DNA from: Haematococcus lacustris
Taxonomy: Eukaryota; Chlorophyta; Chlorophyceae; Chlamydomonadales; Haematococcaceae
Length of the DNA stretch: 64,000 bases
Assembly (NCBI GenBank): GCA_030144725.1
Contig: JASKMD010000018.1
Coordinates: 2,558,321-2,622,320, forward strand
Reading direction: 5' to 3'
Shown one piece after another: positions 11,306-21,229 of the stretch. Numbering within the stretch: position 1 is the stretch's first letter; the number at the start of each line of letters is the position of its first letter. A program made the position numbers and the translations under genes. The notes under the pieces were generated by a model, which was given only the letters and a program-made list of their open reading frames with translations, made no database searches and was not told the DNA's origin.

Positions 11306-14076
11306 TCTTGAACAGAAGGTGGTAGTAGTCAGCCAACTGGTAGCAATTTTCCAGCTGGCATCCACCACAGTCAACAAAGTGTTGTTGAATCTGCAAGCCC
11401 GTGGCTTCTGGTACAAGGTAGGTCACAGTGTTCGAGCAAGGATGTAGATGTCAAGCTTGCACTGAACTGCATGCTTTCTTGTGTGTATTAGCATTGAAAC
11501 AAAAGTAGCTTTAAGCATTAGTGTTGTTTCACCTTGGTGTTATGCCTTGTATGCAGGTGTTCACTGGACCTCCCCTAGTGAAACAACTTGTACAAGCCAG
11601 CATAGTTCCTGCCTCCACCTCCAAGGTTGGTTTGGTCGACCTGCCTTGCTTGGAGGGATTGGGCAAGGAGCTGTGCTGGGGCACAGCCATCATGAGTAGT
11701 ATCATGCATGCCCAACAGCAGTATGGCCTGCAGTCCCAGCAGGCAGCAGGGAGGCTGGGCCCAAGGATGTCACCCTGCCTCCTGACTCCACCCCACCACC
11801 TCCCAGACCCTTGCCTTATGTTGAAAGGCAACTTGGGAGAGCCAGCTGGACCTGACACTGAAGTGCCCTCCCCTGCCTTCTCAACCCATTCTGACAGCAT
11901 ACCCAATGTGCTCTTGTATGCTAGCACCACCTCCACATCTAGTGCCACCTCCAGCAACAACCCATGCAGCTCAGCACCTGCAAGCAAGGACACCCATGTT
12001 GAGGATATCACCACTAGCTCAAGTGAGGACCTTGCAAGGCCAGCTGCCATCCCTCACACCCTACCCCAAGAGCCTCAGTGCAGCCCATTCCCTTCTCCTA
12101 TGCTTCAGCCTAGGCCCTCTCTGCTCCTAAGGTCAGCAGCCCCTAGCACACCCCCTGCAAGAAGAGGGTTGCAGCTTGGTGGTGGTGGGGTCCAGCCAAA
12201 GGCTTCCTTGCCTCCCCCTGCTCCCCCCCCTCCTGCTGCCCCCAGCTCCTCCTCCAAGCATGGCTTGCCTCCCCCTGCTCCTCCTCCTCCTGCTGCCCCC
12301 AGCTCCTCCTCTAGGCATGGCTTGCCTCACCCTCCTCCCCCCCCTCCTGTTGCCCCCAGCTCCTCCTCCAGGCATGCCTTGCCTCCCCATGCTCCTCCCC
12401 CTCCTGTTTCCCCCAGCTCCTCCTCCAAGCATGGCTTGCCTCCCCCTGCCAGCTTGCTTCCCCACCCAACACTTCGTGCAGTCAGATGGGTGGCTCCTGA
12501 ACTCCCCATCACCCTTCCTAGTAAACAAGAGGTTCAACAAGCCTTGCCAGCCACAGACAGGGCCAGGCTGTTGGGCACCTCCAGAGCTAGGTATGGGGCT
12601 GATGTTTTGTACCTGACCCCATGCCTCAAGAGGGAGCTTGCTGCTTTGAGGTTGTTGGCCACCAGGCCTGAGGCCAACACCTTGAGAATGCAAGTTGGGT
12701 GGCAGCATCCTCTCAGCCAGCCTACATGGGAGAGGTTCCAGGGCCTGCTGAGTAGATGGTTGGGCTTCCTTCAGCTCTTGCAACCCTCCCACCCACTCAC
12801 CTTGCACACCTATGTGCATGATACCCCCACTTTCCTCTTGTACCTGGCCTTTCTGAAGGCTAGGGCCAAGGGGTGCCCCACTGAAGCTCAGAAGCACTTG
12901 CAGCTGGCTGGGTATGTGTGCAACTGGCTAGCATTCACCAATGTGGGGGAGGAGTGGAGTTGCTGGGTGTTGAGCACCCTTGTTCCCTTCTACTCAAGGC
13001 TGTCCACAGCCATGGGAAGGGTAGGGTCTCACAGACATGCTGTGCTCGAGACTCAGGCATTGGTCAGTCCTTTGAGCCCTCCCAAGGCTCAAGAGGTGTT
13101 GGTGTGGCAAGAGAAGGTGAAAGATGTAGCCTTGGAGGCCTTGGGTAGCTTTGGGCCTGGGGAGCAGCTGCCCACGAAGGTTGCTAGGGTTGTAAGGGAT
13201 GCCAGCATGTTGTGCACTGGGTTTGGGCATAGCAGCCTGGCCCAAAGGAGCCAGGTCATGGTGACAGCCAAGGCCAGCCAGCATGCCATCACTCCTTGTG
13301 GGATGCCCAACTGCCCAGGCATGGCAGGGGGCTGCAAGGGTAATAGGTTCGAGTATGATGGTGCAACTGCAGCTTGGAGGCTGGTAGTCCCTCACAGCAA
13401 GAACAGCAGCAAGGGGGTGCCAGGCATCGTGCTTCCTCTCACTGACACCAAGGAGGTGAAGCTGCTTGAGGCCTATGAGTGCCAGGCCAGGCCTGTCCTC
13501 CTAGGCCAGATTGGTACCCGTGAGCACCTGGTGGAAGCCATGTACCTCAACAACAAGGGCCAGCCCTACACCATTGAGAGCTTGGCCATGTGGTGGAGGA
13601 GGACATACAAGTGAGTTGCCTAGAGCATTGTAGGCAGTGAAGTAGCTGCAACCACTGTTTGTGTTGCTCAAGTGTCAAACTTTCCTCCATGCACATGGGC
13701 ACCATCTCTCAGTCTTTGCATGTGTGCACCATTGTGCAGAAGCAACCAAGCCCCTTGGCCTTTTGTGCCCTTCCACGAGCTGAGGAATGTCTTCATCACG
13801 GACAGGCTGGACAACCCAGACATGCCTGGTCCTAGCATCCAGGCTGCTGCCCAAGCCATGCTCAACAGCCCTGCTCAATGGGCGGCCAGCTATGACATGA
13901 ACAAGAGGCAGAGGCTGGGCAAGGAGGCACAGGCTACCATGCCCTTGTATAGGAAGGCCATGTTACAAGCCAGCCCGAAGCCCCTGAGCAACATGGCTGA
14001 GGGGCTTGCAGGAGTAGGGCAGTTGGGCCAAGCCCAACAAGAGCGTGGTGTTGAAGAGGGTGAGGAGGAATATTGA
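11306..14076 (+). CDS. tyrosine recombinase, Crypton-like, 5' end uncertain
   Basis: Exons: about 11306-11417 (5' limit uncertain), 11557-13610 and 13740-14076, with two GT-AG introns of 139 and 129 nt whose phases agree (0 and 2). The N-terminal exon is helical (VVSQLVAIFQLASTT), then comes a Pro/Ser-rich linker with four tandem repeats (12207-12450), and then a helical core-binding-like region (12730-13000). The catalytic half has the order expected of tyrosine recombinases: an Arg candidate (codon 13246-13248, in SLAQRSQ), a Lys in a hairpin (VVPHSKNSSKG), HELR (13774-13785, the H-x-x-R box) and a Tyr at 13891-13893 in WAASYD. Cryptons and DIRS elements carry such enzymes. No reverse transcriptase is present, which favours a Crypton or a domesticated gene. 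The HNH nuclease gene is convergent, 498 bp downstream. A relation between the two is only inferred. Confidence 0.68.
12207..12450 (+). repeat. in-frame 60-63 bp tandem repeat coding for a Pro/Ser linker
   Basis: Four copies of a unit coding roughly for KHGLPPPAPPPPAAPSSSS lie inside the tyrosine recombinase exon, at period 60-63 bp. All copies keep the frame. Confidence 0.85.
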
Positions 14077-14574
14077 ACAGATGCAAGAGGAGGCGCTGTG
14101 TATGGAGATCCTTGTTTGGCCGGGCTTACTAAAAGAACTCATTGGGTTATGTGCTTTAATGCCAGGCTGTTGGTGCAAAAGGGGGCATGCCTCTGTTCTA
14201 ATGTTCCTAACATGGTCACGTGTCCATATTGTTGTGGTTGCGCACACATTGCATCGTGCTTGATGTGCTTGTGTCTCTTGCATGATGTTTTGTGCGAGAG
14301 GTACCGGGTTCGAGCCTTCGTCCAGGGAGCTGAGTGCCCTGTGTCCCTCGTGTATGTGTTGTGTCATGCTGGACCCGTGCACGCTTCAGGCCCTTACACC
14401 ACGCCGCCACAACCAGATAGTTCCACTGGTACCACTCAGCCATGAATAACACTGGTTCACCCCAGCACACCTGCAGTGTACACAACCTTAACCATCACAG
14501 CTTACAACCCACTGCCTACCATCCACCTAGCAACACCCTGGCAGGGTGTCCCACCACCACACCTAGTCCTTATG
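14077..14574. other. intergenic region between convergent genes
   Basis: This holds the 3' UTRs of the recombinase and nuclease genes. No open frame, repeat or RNA gene is recognised. Confidence 0.5.
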
Positions 14575-14970
14575 TCAAGTGCTGACCATGAAACGTGCCT
14601 GCCTCTTCTTTGCCAACTCCACAGCTAGCTTCTTCACCCCTTGCTTCAGCTGGGTAGCAGTCTCTTCAGGCAGGGCCTTCCTCTTCTTCTGCAGCTGGGT
14701 GGGGCTCAGTGCCTTGTTGTCAGCTTTGCTTCCCTGCATACAACAGCAACCACATCGTCAGTGCCCCTAGCGAGAACAAATGTCCACCACATGCCTGCCC
14801 ACTCACCCATACTAGGTGGGAGGGGTTCAAGCAGTGCCTGCTGCCACACATGTGGAGGACCTCGTGCTGAGGCTCTTGGGGTGGGCCATCAAAGGCCCAC
14901 AACACCAGCCTGTGAGCCACCTCATGGTACCCTGGTGCCACCTTCATGTACAAGTACCCATTTTGCTTCT

Positions 14971-15015
<45 letters not shown>

Positions 15016-15496
15016 CCTCCAGCTTCTGGAAGTAGCAACCATGCTCTTGGCCCACAGACTTGGGGAGGGTGGAGGGGGTTACTAGGCACAGCTTGCTTGC
15101 TAGCTGACCTGGGTCTCTCATGTCCACTGCATGGTGGCTCTGTTCCTGGCTCACCACCGCCAGCCCCCCTTGGGCTTGTCCTTTAGGTGTTAGGCATTGG
15201 TGCAGCCTAGACAACACCCTATCCCCAAACTGCTCAATGCTCAGCCTAGGGTCCAAGGGGAAGGTGCCAATGGCTGGGTCTAGCACAGCCACTGGGGGTG
15301 TTGCAACCCCACCTCCTGCCCCACCTGCCCCAGCTGCCCCTGCTGCTCGGGATGCTGCTTGCAGTGCTTGTCTCATCTTGGGCAGCAGCAGCCCAGCCTC
15401 CTGCCCATCACACTCCCCTAGCTGCTTGCACCTCTGTGGCACCCTCTTGTACCACCACTGATGTTGCTGTAATGGGGCTAGTAATTGTTGTGCCAT
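14575..15496 (-). CDS. HNH / His-Me finger nuclease, two exons seen
   Basis: Minus-strand exons 15496-14807 and 14733-14575 join in phase 0 across a 73-nt GT-AG intron (282 codons plus stop from the ATG at 15496). The C-terminal third carries a zinc-binding His-Me finger endonuclease pattern of homing type: HRLVLWAFDGPP, then HMCGSRHCLNPSHLVW. After the splice it continues with GSKADN, which completes the usual 'NPxHLxWGTxxxN' shape of HNH enzymes. This splice-restored motif is strong evidence for the intron. A Ser run comes from a CTG/CAG repeat (14971-15014). The C-terminus is Lys-rich. An upstream open frame (to about 15701) may be a further 5' exon, since a good acceptor (CTGCTGCAG) lies just before the ATG. 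It presumably nicks or cuts DNA. It could be a free-standing homing-type nuclease or part of a mobile element with the recombinase. Confidence 0.7.
14971..15014. repeat. (CTG)n trinucleotide repeat
   Basis: About 14 CTG units lie inside the nuclease exon and are read as poly-Ser (AGC) on the minus strand. Confidence 0.95.
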
Positions 15497-16217
15497 TCCT
15501 GCAGCAGCACACGTGCACCGGGTGGGCTAGGGCCAAGAGCATACACACGCTGCTGCTGTTTTGAATTTTTGCAGTGCATGGGGGCTGCCTCAGCTGGATT
15601 TCGGCTTGCGCCTCGCTCACCACCTCGGATCGTGCCAAGACTAGGCGTTGCGCAGTCGGAATTCGCGATACACTAGGGATGCCACCCAGCTGCGCAGTCA
15701 AACACCCCGCCGTTTAAATATTTGCGCAACTGCAAGCCGCGAGGTGGTCACACATTTCCAATAAAACATCCAGGCCGAGCCAGCAACAGAGTTTGCTAGC
15801 ACGCGCTGCACTCAAACAACACATCCGCACACAGCAGCCATGGAACAGCTAGCAGTCGCGACCCCGTAACCGCTGCGGTCAACACCAAAGATGGAGCCCA
15901 GCTGGGACGCCAAGGAGCAAGGTGGGCGGCTAGGACCAAGGCCAGGTGGAGCGGAGCAGAAACGAGGTGAGCCAGCCCCGCAAACAGTCTTGGCAGCCAC
16001 AATTTGCCTTGAATAGCACGCCTTGGAGGGATCGCATAGGGCTAGCCCCAGCTATCGGGGCTATCCCGTAACTAAACTAATATTGTTGCCCATTGCCCGC
16101 ACTCGCAGGACTGCTCACCCCGCGGGCCACGACGGGACAACGCGAAGCTCAAGGACAGCAAGACGGCACACGTGGAGCTGAGCTAGGTGCAGGGCAGGCC
16201 AGCAAAAGGTGAGATGG
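15497..16217. other. intergenic, nuclease 5' region
   Basis: A possible 5' exon of the nuclease (minus, about 15701-15550) is the only coding hint. The remainder to the telomere array shows nothing recognisable apart from an AT-rich patch near 15713-15725. Confidence 0.35.
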
Positions 16218-16225
16218 TTAGGGTA

Positions 16226-16311
16226 TTAGCTAACCCTAACCCTAACCCTAACCCTAACCCTAACCCTAACCCTAACCCTAACCCTAACCCTAACCCGGAC
16301 TAACCCTAACC
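16226..16311 (+). repeat. interstitial telomere array (CCCTAA)n, outer edge of the palindrome
   Basis: About 13 CCCTAA units, with a single variant near the end (CCCGGACTAACCC). It is preceded by TTAGGGTATTAG, an inverted single unit. It stops 5 bp before the left palindrome arm begins (16316). The unit on the other strand is TTAGGG, vertebrate-type. Confidence 0.92.
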
Positions 16312-16633
16312 CGCCCGTGACCGTTGGTATGCCGCTGCATGTGCTTCACCTGTGCGCTGCCTGCGCGTTGCTGTGCCGCCGAAGCGCTGATGTTTGCATG
16401 ATTGATGCGTCCGTAGGACTGTAGGTATTTAGGGTTACACTCAAGCTGTATCGTCAGCTTGAGATTCCTCAACGCAGTGCTCTGCTAGGTGTTAGTAGTT
16501 GTGCTGGAGGCATCGACAGCTCAAATCGTGTAAGCGAACCGCGGTGATTGCGCCCGTGACTTTCCTGTTCAGTGGCAGCCGTGCTCCTGCAGCATTGCCT
16601 GCTTGTCCCTGACGAAAACCTTCTAATCTCAAG

Positions 16634-17089
16634 CTGCTTCCTCGTCGTTCCGAGCGCCTCCGCGGCCCGCGTCGGGTTCGGGTCGAAGGCACCTTCCAGT
16701 TCCAGGACAACCTCGCGTTTGAGGGCGAGGAGGGCTCACATCCTGCGGACGTTCCTCTGCCGGACAACGACGCCCTCGAGGGCCTCTCACCGCACATGGC
16801 AGCTCCTGCCCCTTCCCGCCAGGGTTTTGTCATTCAGCACCAGCTGCCCTCAGCCGGCAGCGTGCTTGCACCTCATGAGTTGGAGCGTGCCTTGCAGTGT
16901 GTCAGCAGCTTCCTCACAGTCCTGTGTGATGACCTGTCTGATGATGTGCTTCCCCGTGCACTTGCCAAGCTGCCACAGCGGGCAGCTGCCTATGGCGCAT
17001 TTGCTGACGGATGCGCTAAGCCTTCTATTGTATATGCATCAGGTCACAGCGCAGTTATGAGGCGCGACAGACATATTGTGAAAACATAG
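16634..17089 (+). pseudogene. unrecognised exon in the palindrome (left copy)
   Basis: An open stretch follows a plausible acceptor (CTAATCTCAAG at 16623-16633) and runs to a stop at 17089. It reads an acidic segment (EGTFQFQDNLAFEGEEG) and a helical one (LERALQCVSSFLTVLCDDLS). No family is recognised. The right-arm copy is 41602-41147 with an I/V change near the end, so it is conserved but recently duplicated. It may be an internal or last exon of a gene captured by the duplication. Confidence 0.35.
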
Positions 17090-17330
17090 TCAATTTAAAC
17101 TATTATATTTACAAGCGTATGATCTAGCGCCAGACTCGCACCTCGTCTAGCAGCGCGGGTTGAGCGGTGCACAGCGCTGCTGTTGTTATCTCAAACCTGC
17201 CACTAGATAACAACTACCCCAAAATGGCTGAAAAGTAGCAGCCATGCAGCAGCCATGAGGCGTGCAAGCCCAGTGCCGCAGCACAGCTAACCACAGCATG
17301 GCCTGCACCCTTGCAAGGTGACACTACTCT

Positions 17331-17441
17331 CGTCAACACACCCCGGTGGGAGGGTAGCAATGGCACACCCCGAGGCTACTCTCCCCCCTTAATGCACGCC
17401 CGACGGCGAGGGCGTAGTCTTTCTTTCTTTCTTTCGTCATC
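17331..17441 (+). mobile_element. LINE 3'-tail-like fragment, (TTTC)n tail
   Basis: The order CCCTTAATGCACGCC, a short hairpin (ACGCCC...GGGCGT) and GTAGTC, then (TTTC)n at 17417-17440, parallels the 3' end of the Dualen-like LINE (CCCTTAATGCACGCC, hairpin, GTAGTC, (TTC)n). It is a related but distinct family, mirrored at 40795-40905. Confidence 0.5.
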
Positions 17442-17745
17442 ACACCAACACACACCAGAACACCAAGCCCTCGGACGCAAGACACATTCAATGACAACAA
17501 CCACAACACTAGGAAACTAGCAGCTCGTACCTGGAGAGCACACAGATAACATACCAAGCCAATGCAAAGCGGGGATGAGCAACACGAGCGTGGTGCAAGC
17601 CGCTGGCCCTGTGGGAAAAAAACGTAATTTTCAAACTTAGTTTTGACCAGCCCGATGCAACCAAGCCTCGTCTTAAGCGCCGTGCACGCTACACCCCGCT
17701 ATTGTGTAGTGCAACACGACGCCATCGCGGCAAGCAACAGCCCAA

Positions 17746-18052
17746 ATGCAACAGCTCGAAGGCTCTAAGCGAGCAAAGCGAGGCGGATGGGCAATGTGGA
17801 CTAGCGAAGAGGAAGCAGCGGTGCCACAAGGTAAGCTTTAGGCTCTGGCACGCTGTAGCATACGTTGACTGCGATGGATTAGAGCGTTTGGTAGGCCATC
17901 CCACACACAATAAAATGCTCTTGCTCCGAGGTTGTGTCACCGTGTGCCTACGCAGATGTGCCAAGTCCTGCACCCCCACAGCGCCGCACACAAGTACAAG
18001 GCGTGCAAGCTCGAAGGGGCGTCGAACTTGGTGCGCGCATCGAAGAGCACGG
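17746..18052 (+). pseudogene. spliced 5' gene fragment ending at a telomere-like repeat
   Basis: Exon 17746-17830 (ATG, ends phase 1 before GTAAGC) and exon 17956-18052 (after TACGCAG, ends before GTGAGC) join in phase to about 60 residues with GGWAMWTSEEEAAV, faintly like the start of a Myb/SANT helix. Nothing coding follows the last donor: 28 bp later comes TTAGGGTATTAACCC and a telomere array. It looks like a gene broken at this point. The mirror copy is 40490-40184 on the minus strand. The family is not identified. Confidence 0.35.
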
Positions 18053-18080
18053 GTGAGCTGACGCATAGTCCAGGAACTAG

Positions 18081-18120
18081 TTAGGGTATTAACCCTAACC
18101 CTAACCCTAACCCTAACCCC
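18081..18120 (+). repeat. short interstitial telomere array inside the left arm
   Basis: TTAGGG then TATT, then four to five CCCTAA units. The mirror copy is at 40116-40155. The inverted unit at the start resembles the one at 16218. Confidence 0.9.
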
Positions 18121-18886
18121 ATTTCGAGCGAAGGCGTGAAGACCTCCGGGCTGACGACAAGCGATTCGGCCAGAGTTGGTCTCGGAACTTTTTGCTTACA
18201 GGACTATGCCAGGGTCAGCTTAAGAAGACACCTCTCACTCCCTCTCATCCCATCACTTCAACTTGACAGTCCGGTGATAGCTATCCTGGTACATCACCGC
18301 ATGCTCATGCAAAACGAAAAATACTACCGTTCATCCTGCATTCGAAATAGCACTGTTTCACCTTCCCTCTGGAGCCTGGTTTGCATGGCCGCCCTTGATG
18401 CGATGGACTTTGGCCGTCGCCGTCTCTGGGCTCTCACCCATCACCCCACCACTCAAGCGACCGCTCCTACCACCCTTTCTGTAACAGTTCACAGGCCTAG
18501 CCAGGATGCATGGAACAGGCTGCATATTTTCATTGTAGGATCTCCATGCAGGATCTTGTGAGATTTGATTTTGCATCGTCTTGAGAGAAGTCCAGATGGT
18601 TGTTCAACACTTGTTTACAGAGTTAACGACAGACCCACATTGTAAGCACAGTCATCTAACGCTGTCTCTATAGAACATCGAGTTGCAGCCTCCCGGCCGC
18701 CATCGCATCTGATCTTCCCTGGACGAGTGTCGTTCACCGCGTCGCGTCCTTAAAGAGTACGCTACCAATAGTAGTAGCCTAACAACGCGTCAGATCAGCT
18801 ACTGTTGTGTTGTCGCTGTAGTGCCGCCAGCCGTGCAAGCCGCTATTTAGCCATGCACCCCAGCGACCCAGTAGCACTGTTACATT

Positions 18887-18905
18887 TGGTTTCCTCAGTT
18901 CGATC
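18887..18905 (+). promoter_or_regulatory. candidate primer-binding site of gypsy A
   Basis: TGGTTTCCTCAGTTCG starts 2 nt after the likely LTR end (GTTACA). The second gypsy element has the same layout (GTTACA, TTT, TGGTGCCC). Complementarity to the 3' end of a host tRNA was not tested. Confidence 0.4.
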
Positions 18906-18912
18906 ATCGTGA

Positions 18913-19467
18913 CCTGTTTGCGCAGTGCCCCACAAGCGATCCGGAGACTGGACGGTCGACGACATCCTCAATAGCGAGGACCCGGACGACCCAGCGGCCA
19001 CCGCTGAGCCTGCTCCCAGAGCAGAGAAGCCTGCTCCACGAGCAGAGAGGCGTTTCACGCCTATTCCCATCCCGCACTTCGCGGAGGCACCGCCGCAGGC
19101 AACTGCGAGAACTCCGCCCCGCAAGGAGCGAGACTTCATACCACCACGCCAAGAGCGAGGTACATCAAGTACGGCAGCCCAACCTCCAGCTCCACCACAG
19201 CCCCGCCACCACCCTAAACGTCAGTTCGAGCAAGACTGCCCGCGCTGCAAGCACTACAAGCAGACCGCTGACCAACTACACGCCGTCAACCGAGCTCTAG
19301 AGAAGGAGAAGGACAACCTGTACGCTTTGCTCAAGCAACACACGACGCCTCAGAATCCAGGTGCTGCGGCACAGCCTATTGTCATCAACACACAGCCGCA
19401 GCCACACCCTAACACGGCATTTGTCGTAGCACGCAGAGCTCGCAAAGCAGCCAGAATCCAGCCATAG
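18913..19467 (+). CDS. gypsy A ORF0, upstream of gag in the same frame
   Basis: An open frame from just after a TGA at 18910 to a TAG at 19465-19467. It codes a basic, Pro-rich protein with a CPRCKHYK segment and a predicted coiled-coil (DQLHAVNRALEKEKDNLYAL). No ATG lies near the start; an acceptor-like TTGCGCAG before codon CCC suggests a spliced leader, or a non-AUG start is used. The amber stop is followed directly by the ATG of gag in the same frame (TAGATG). Termination-reinitiation or readthrough would couple the two. Its function is unknown. It is identical in layout in copy B. Confidence 0.5.
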   Translation, partial: PVCAVPHKRSGDWTVDDILNSEDPDDPAATAEPAPRAEKPAPRAERRFTPIPIPHFAEAPPQATARTPPRKERDFIPPRQERGTSSTAAQPPAPPQPRHHPKRQFEQDCPRCKHYKQTADQLHAVNRALEKEKDNLYALLKQHTTPQNPGAAAQPIVINTQPQPHPNTAFVVARRARKAARIQP

Positions 19468-20460
19468 ATGGAGACCCAGGCTCAGACTTATGACCAACCA
19501 GCCACACCAGACATGTTAACAGTCATGGCTGCCTTGAATGCATTGCGGGCTGAGGTACAAGTAGTGTCACAAAACAATAGCACCGTGATGCAGGCATTGC
19601 ACTATCTTACCACTCCTGCCCCTGTCCCATCACCTCCCACCCCACCCCCACCCCCAGCTGTACACACTGCCTCATCAGTGCAAGGCCTGATCAAGTTGAG
19701 TGAAGTGAAGGAGTTTGATGGCAAGGGTGATGTGAACAGCTTCCTTTTCCAGGTGGAGGACATCTTTTCTTTGTATCACAGTTTGTCTGATGAGCAGAAG
19801 ATTGTGAGCACCAGTGTAAGATTGGATGGCCTGGCTAAGGCGTGGTACCGTTCAGTTCGAGGTGACCCTTCCCTGTTCCTCTCATGGAGCACCTTCACAG
19901 CTGGACTAAGAGCAGCCTTCCGTACTAAGTCTGAGGTAGCTAAAGCAAGGGACCAGCTGCATGAGGCCTCTCAGAAAGCCAACCAGACAGCACTATCCTT
20001 TGCCACACAGCTGAGACACCTGTTCCTTCAGATCCCTAACATAACTGAGGATGAGCAGCTAGACCGGTTCCGCCGAGGCCTGCACCCCACCCTGCGTGCT
20101 ATGGTTGACATCCATGCACCAGAGACCTTTGCCAACGCAGTAAACATAGCTGTGGCTCATGATTCAGCTTACAGAGACGCTGGCATGTCCACTGCAGTTC
20201 CAATGCAGCTGGGTACCATGAAACAGTCCAGGACACCTTGGCATCGCAACTCACAGCCTGCAACACCATCTACACGCCCTGCAGCGTACAACGCCGCACC
20301 AGCCAAACCTAAACCTGAGTGGCGCCCGCTAACTGCAGAGGAAAAGGAGCAGTACACAGCCAACAACAAATGCACATTCTGCCGCAAGGAGGGCCACATC
20401 CTGCGAGACTGCACGCATCCCAAGAAGAATCGCTACAGGGATGGAGTTCCAAAAAAATAG
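19468..20460 (+). CDS. gag: gypsy A gag
   Basis: 330 codons from ATG to TAG. Residues about 70-210 form a retrotransposon gag (capsid) domain ([19 protein letters not shown], then AWYRSV), and the C-terminus has a CCHC knuckle, [14 protein letters not shown]. It assembles the virus-like particle and binds the RNA. The last codons are CCA AAA AAA TAG, a slippery A-AAA-AAA site, and the protease/pol frame is -1 to gag. Copy B (34428-33436) differs by A to V and N to H. Confidence 0.88.
   Translation: METQAQTYDQPATPDMLTVMAALNALRAEVQVVSQNNSTVMQALHYLTTPAPVPSPPTPPPPPAVHTASSVQGLIKLSEVKEFDGKGDVNSFLFQVEDIFSLYHSLSDEQKIVSTSVRLDGLAKAWYRSVRGDPSLFLSWSTFTAGLRAAFRTKSEVAKARDQLHEASQKANQTALSFATQLRHLFLQIPNITEDEQLDRFRRGLHPTLRAMVDIHAPETFANAVNIAVAHDSAYRDAGMSTAVPMQLGTMKQSRTPWHRNSQPATPSTRPAAYNAAPAKPKPEWRPLTAEEKEQYTANNKCTFCRKEGHILRDCTHPKKNRYRDGVPKK
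20451..20457 (+). promoter_or_regulatory. -1 frameshift heptamer A AAA AAA at the gag stop
   Basis: Seven A's in the zero-frame register X XXY YYZ sit immediately before TAG. A -1 slip enters the frame that reads ATA GCT TGC and leads to the protease. Copy B has the same run (33445-33439). Confidence 0.7.
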
Positions 20461-21106
20461 CTTGCGCGGCATTAACCTGCCGCGAAGTACGCCCAGCAAC
20501 CCAAGCTGAGACCACTGAAGTACGCCCAGCAACCCAAGCTGAGACCACTGAAGTAATCCCAGCAATCCCAGCTGAGACCCAAGAAGCACCCGCAGCTGTA
20601 GAGCCTAATCCGCGATTTCGCATCACAAAGCTCAGCAGCGCTGCAGACCAGGCAGATGCCGACCTTCTCATCTTTGCGGGCTCTTACAAGGGCCATCCCA
20701 CACGCATCTTGATAGATGGAGGAGCAACTGCGTCGTTCATAGACACCGACTTTTGCACACGCCATGCAGTCGACACAGCCACAAAGCATGACCCTGACTG
20801 GATCCGTCTTGCTGATGGGCACCAGCAGGAGAGCACAGCACTCATCCCTGACGCTCGTATCAGAATGAGCACTTACAAGGGAAAGCAGACATTACATTGC
20901 ACCAAACTGCACGGCTTTGACATCATTCTAGGCAAGCCGTGGCTGGCTGAGCTTAACCCACACATTGACTGGAAACGCAACATCATGACCTTCAAGCACG
21001 GTGGCAAACGGCACACACTCAGGGCACCACCACCTCCTAGGGACCCTGACCGAGACCGCTACACCATCAGCACATCTGGTTTGTATGCCGCCGTCCGCAC
21101 CAAGCA
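20458..21106 (+). pseudogene. pol: gypsy A protease, pol part 1
   Basis: The -1 frame reads a linker with a duplicated 15-residue unit ([11 protein letters not shown] twice), then an aspartic protease: [13 protein letters not shown] with the catalytic Asp in a DGGA rather than the usual D[ST]GA context. It is cut at 21106 by the LINE; the continuation is at 28638. Confidence 0.8.
21093..21106 (+). repeat. target-site duplication, left copy (14 bp)
   Basis: GTCCGCACCAAGCA, repeated at 28638-28651 on the other side of the LINE. It is present once in the uninterrupted copy B. Confidence 0.92.
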
Positions 21107-21229
21107 GAAGAAGAAGAAGAAGAAGAAGAAGAAGAAGACTACTCCGGTATTCACCGGCGTGCATTAAGGGAGGAGCTACCGCATGGGGCGCGGCCTGCTC
21201 CCACCAATCGAGCCGAGGAAGAGACCCCC
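21107..21229 (-). promoter_or_regulatory. LINE 3' UTR with conserved hairpin and CTT tail
   Basis: On the minus strand: AGCTCCTCCCTTAATGCACG, then CCGGT-GAAT-ACCGG (a 5-bp stem), AGTAGTC and (TTC)n. The same order occurs at the ends of copies 2 and 4. In copy 2 the stem is 8 bp (ACGCCGGT/ACCGGCGT). This is a likely recognition site for the element's own RT. Confidence 0.65.

Noticed and set aside
12133..12897. 254-codon minus-strand frame in the recombinase gene
   Set aside because: Shadow of the Pro/Ser repeat and core-binding region; the sense frame has the recombinase motifs and matching splice phases.
11306..15496. Endogenised giant virus as source of the recombinase and HNH genes
   Set aside because: No capsid, packaging ATPase or other viral core gene is near, and both genes are spliced. 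Kept only as a remote option.
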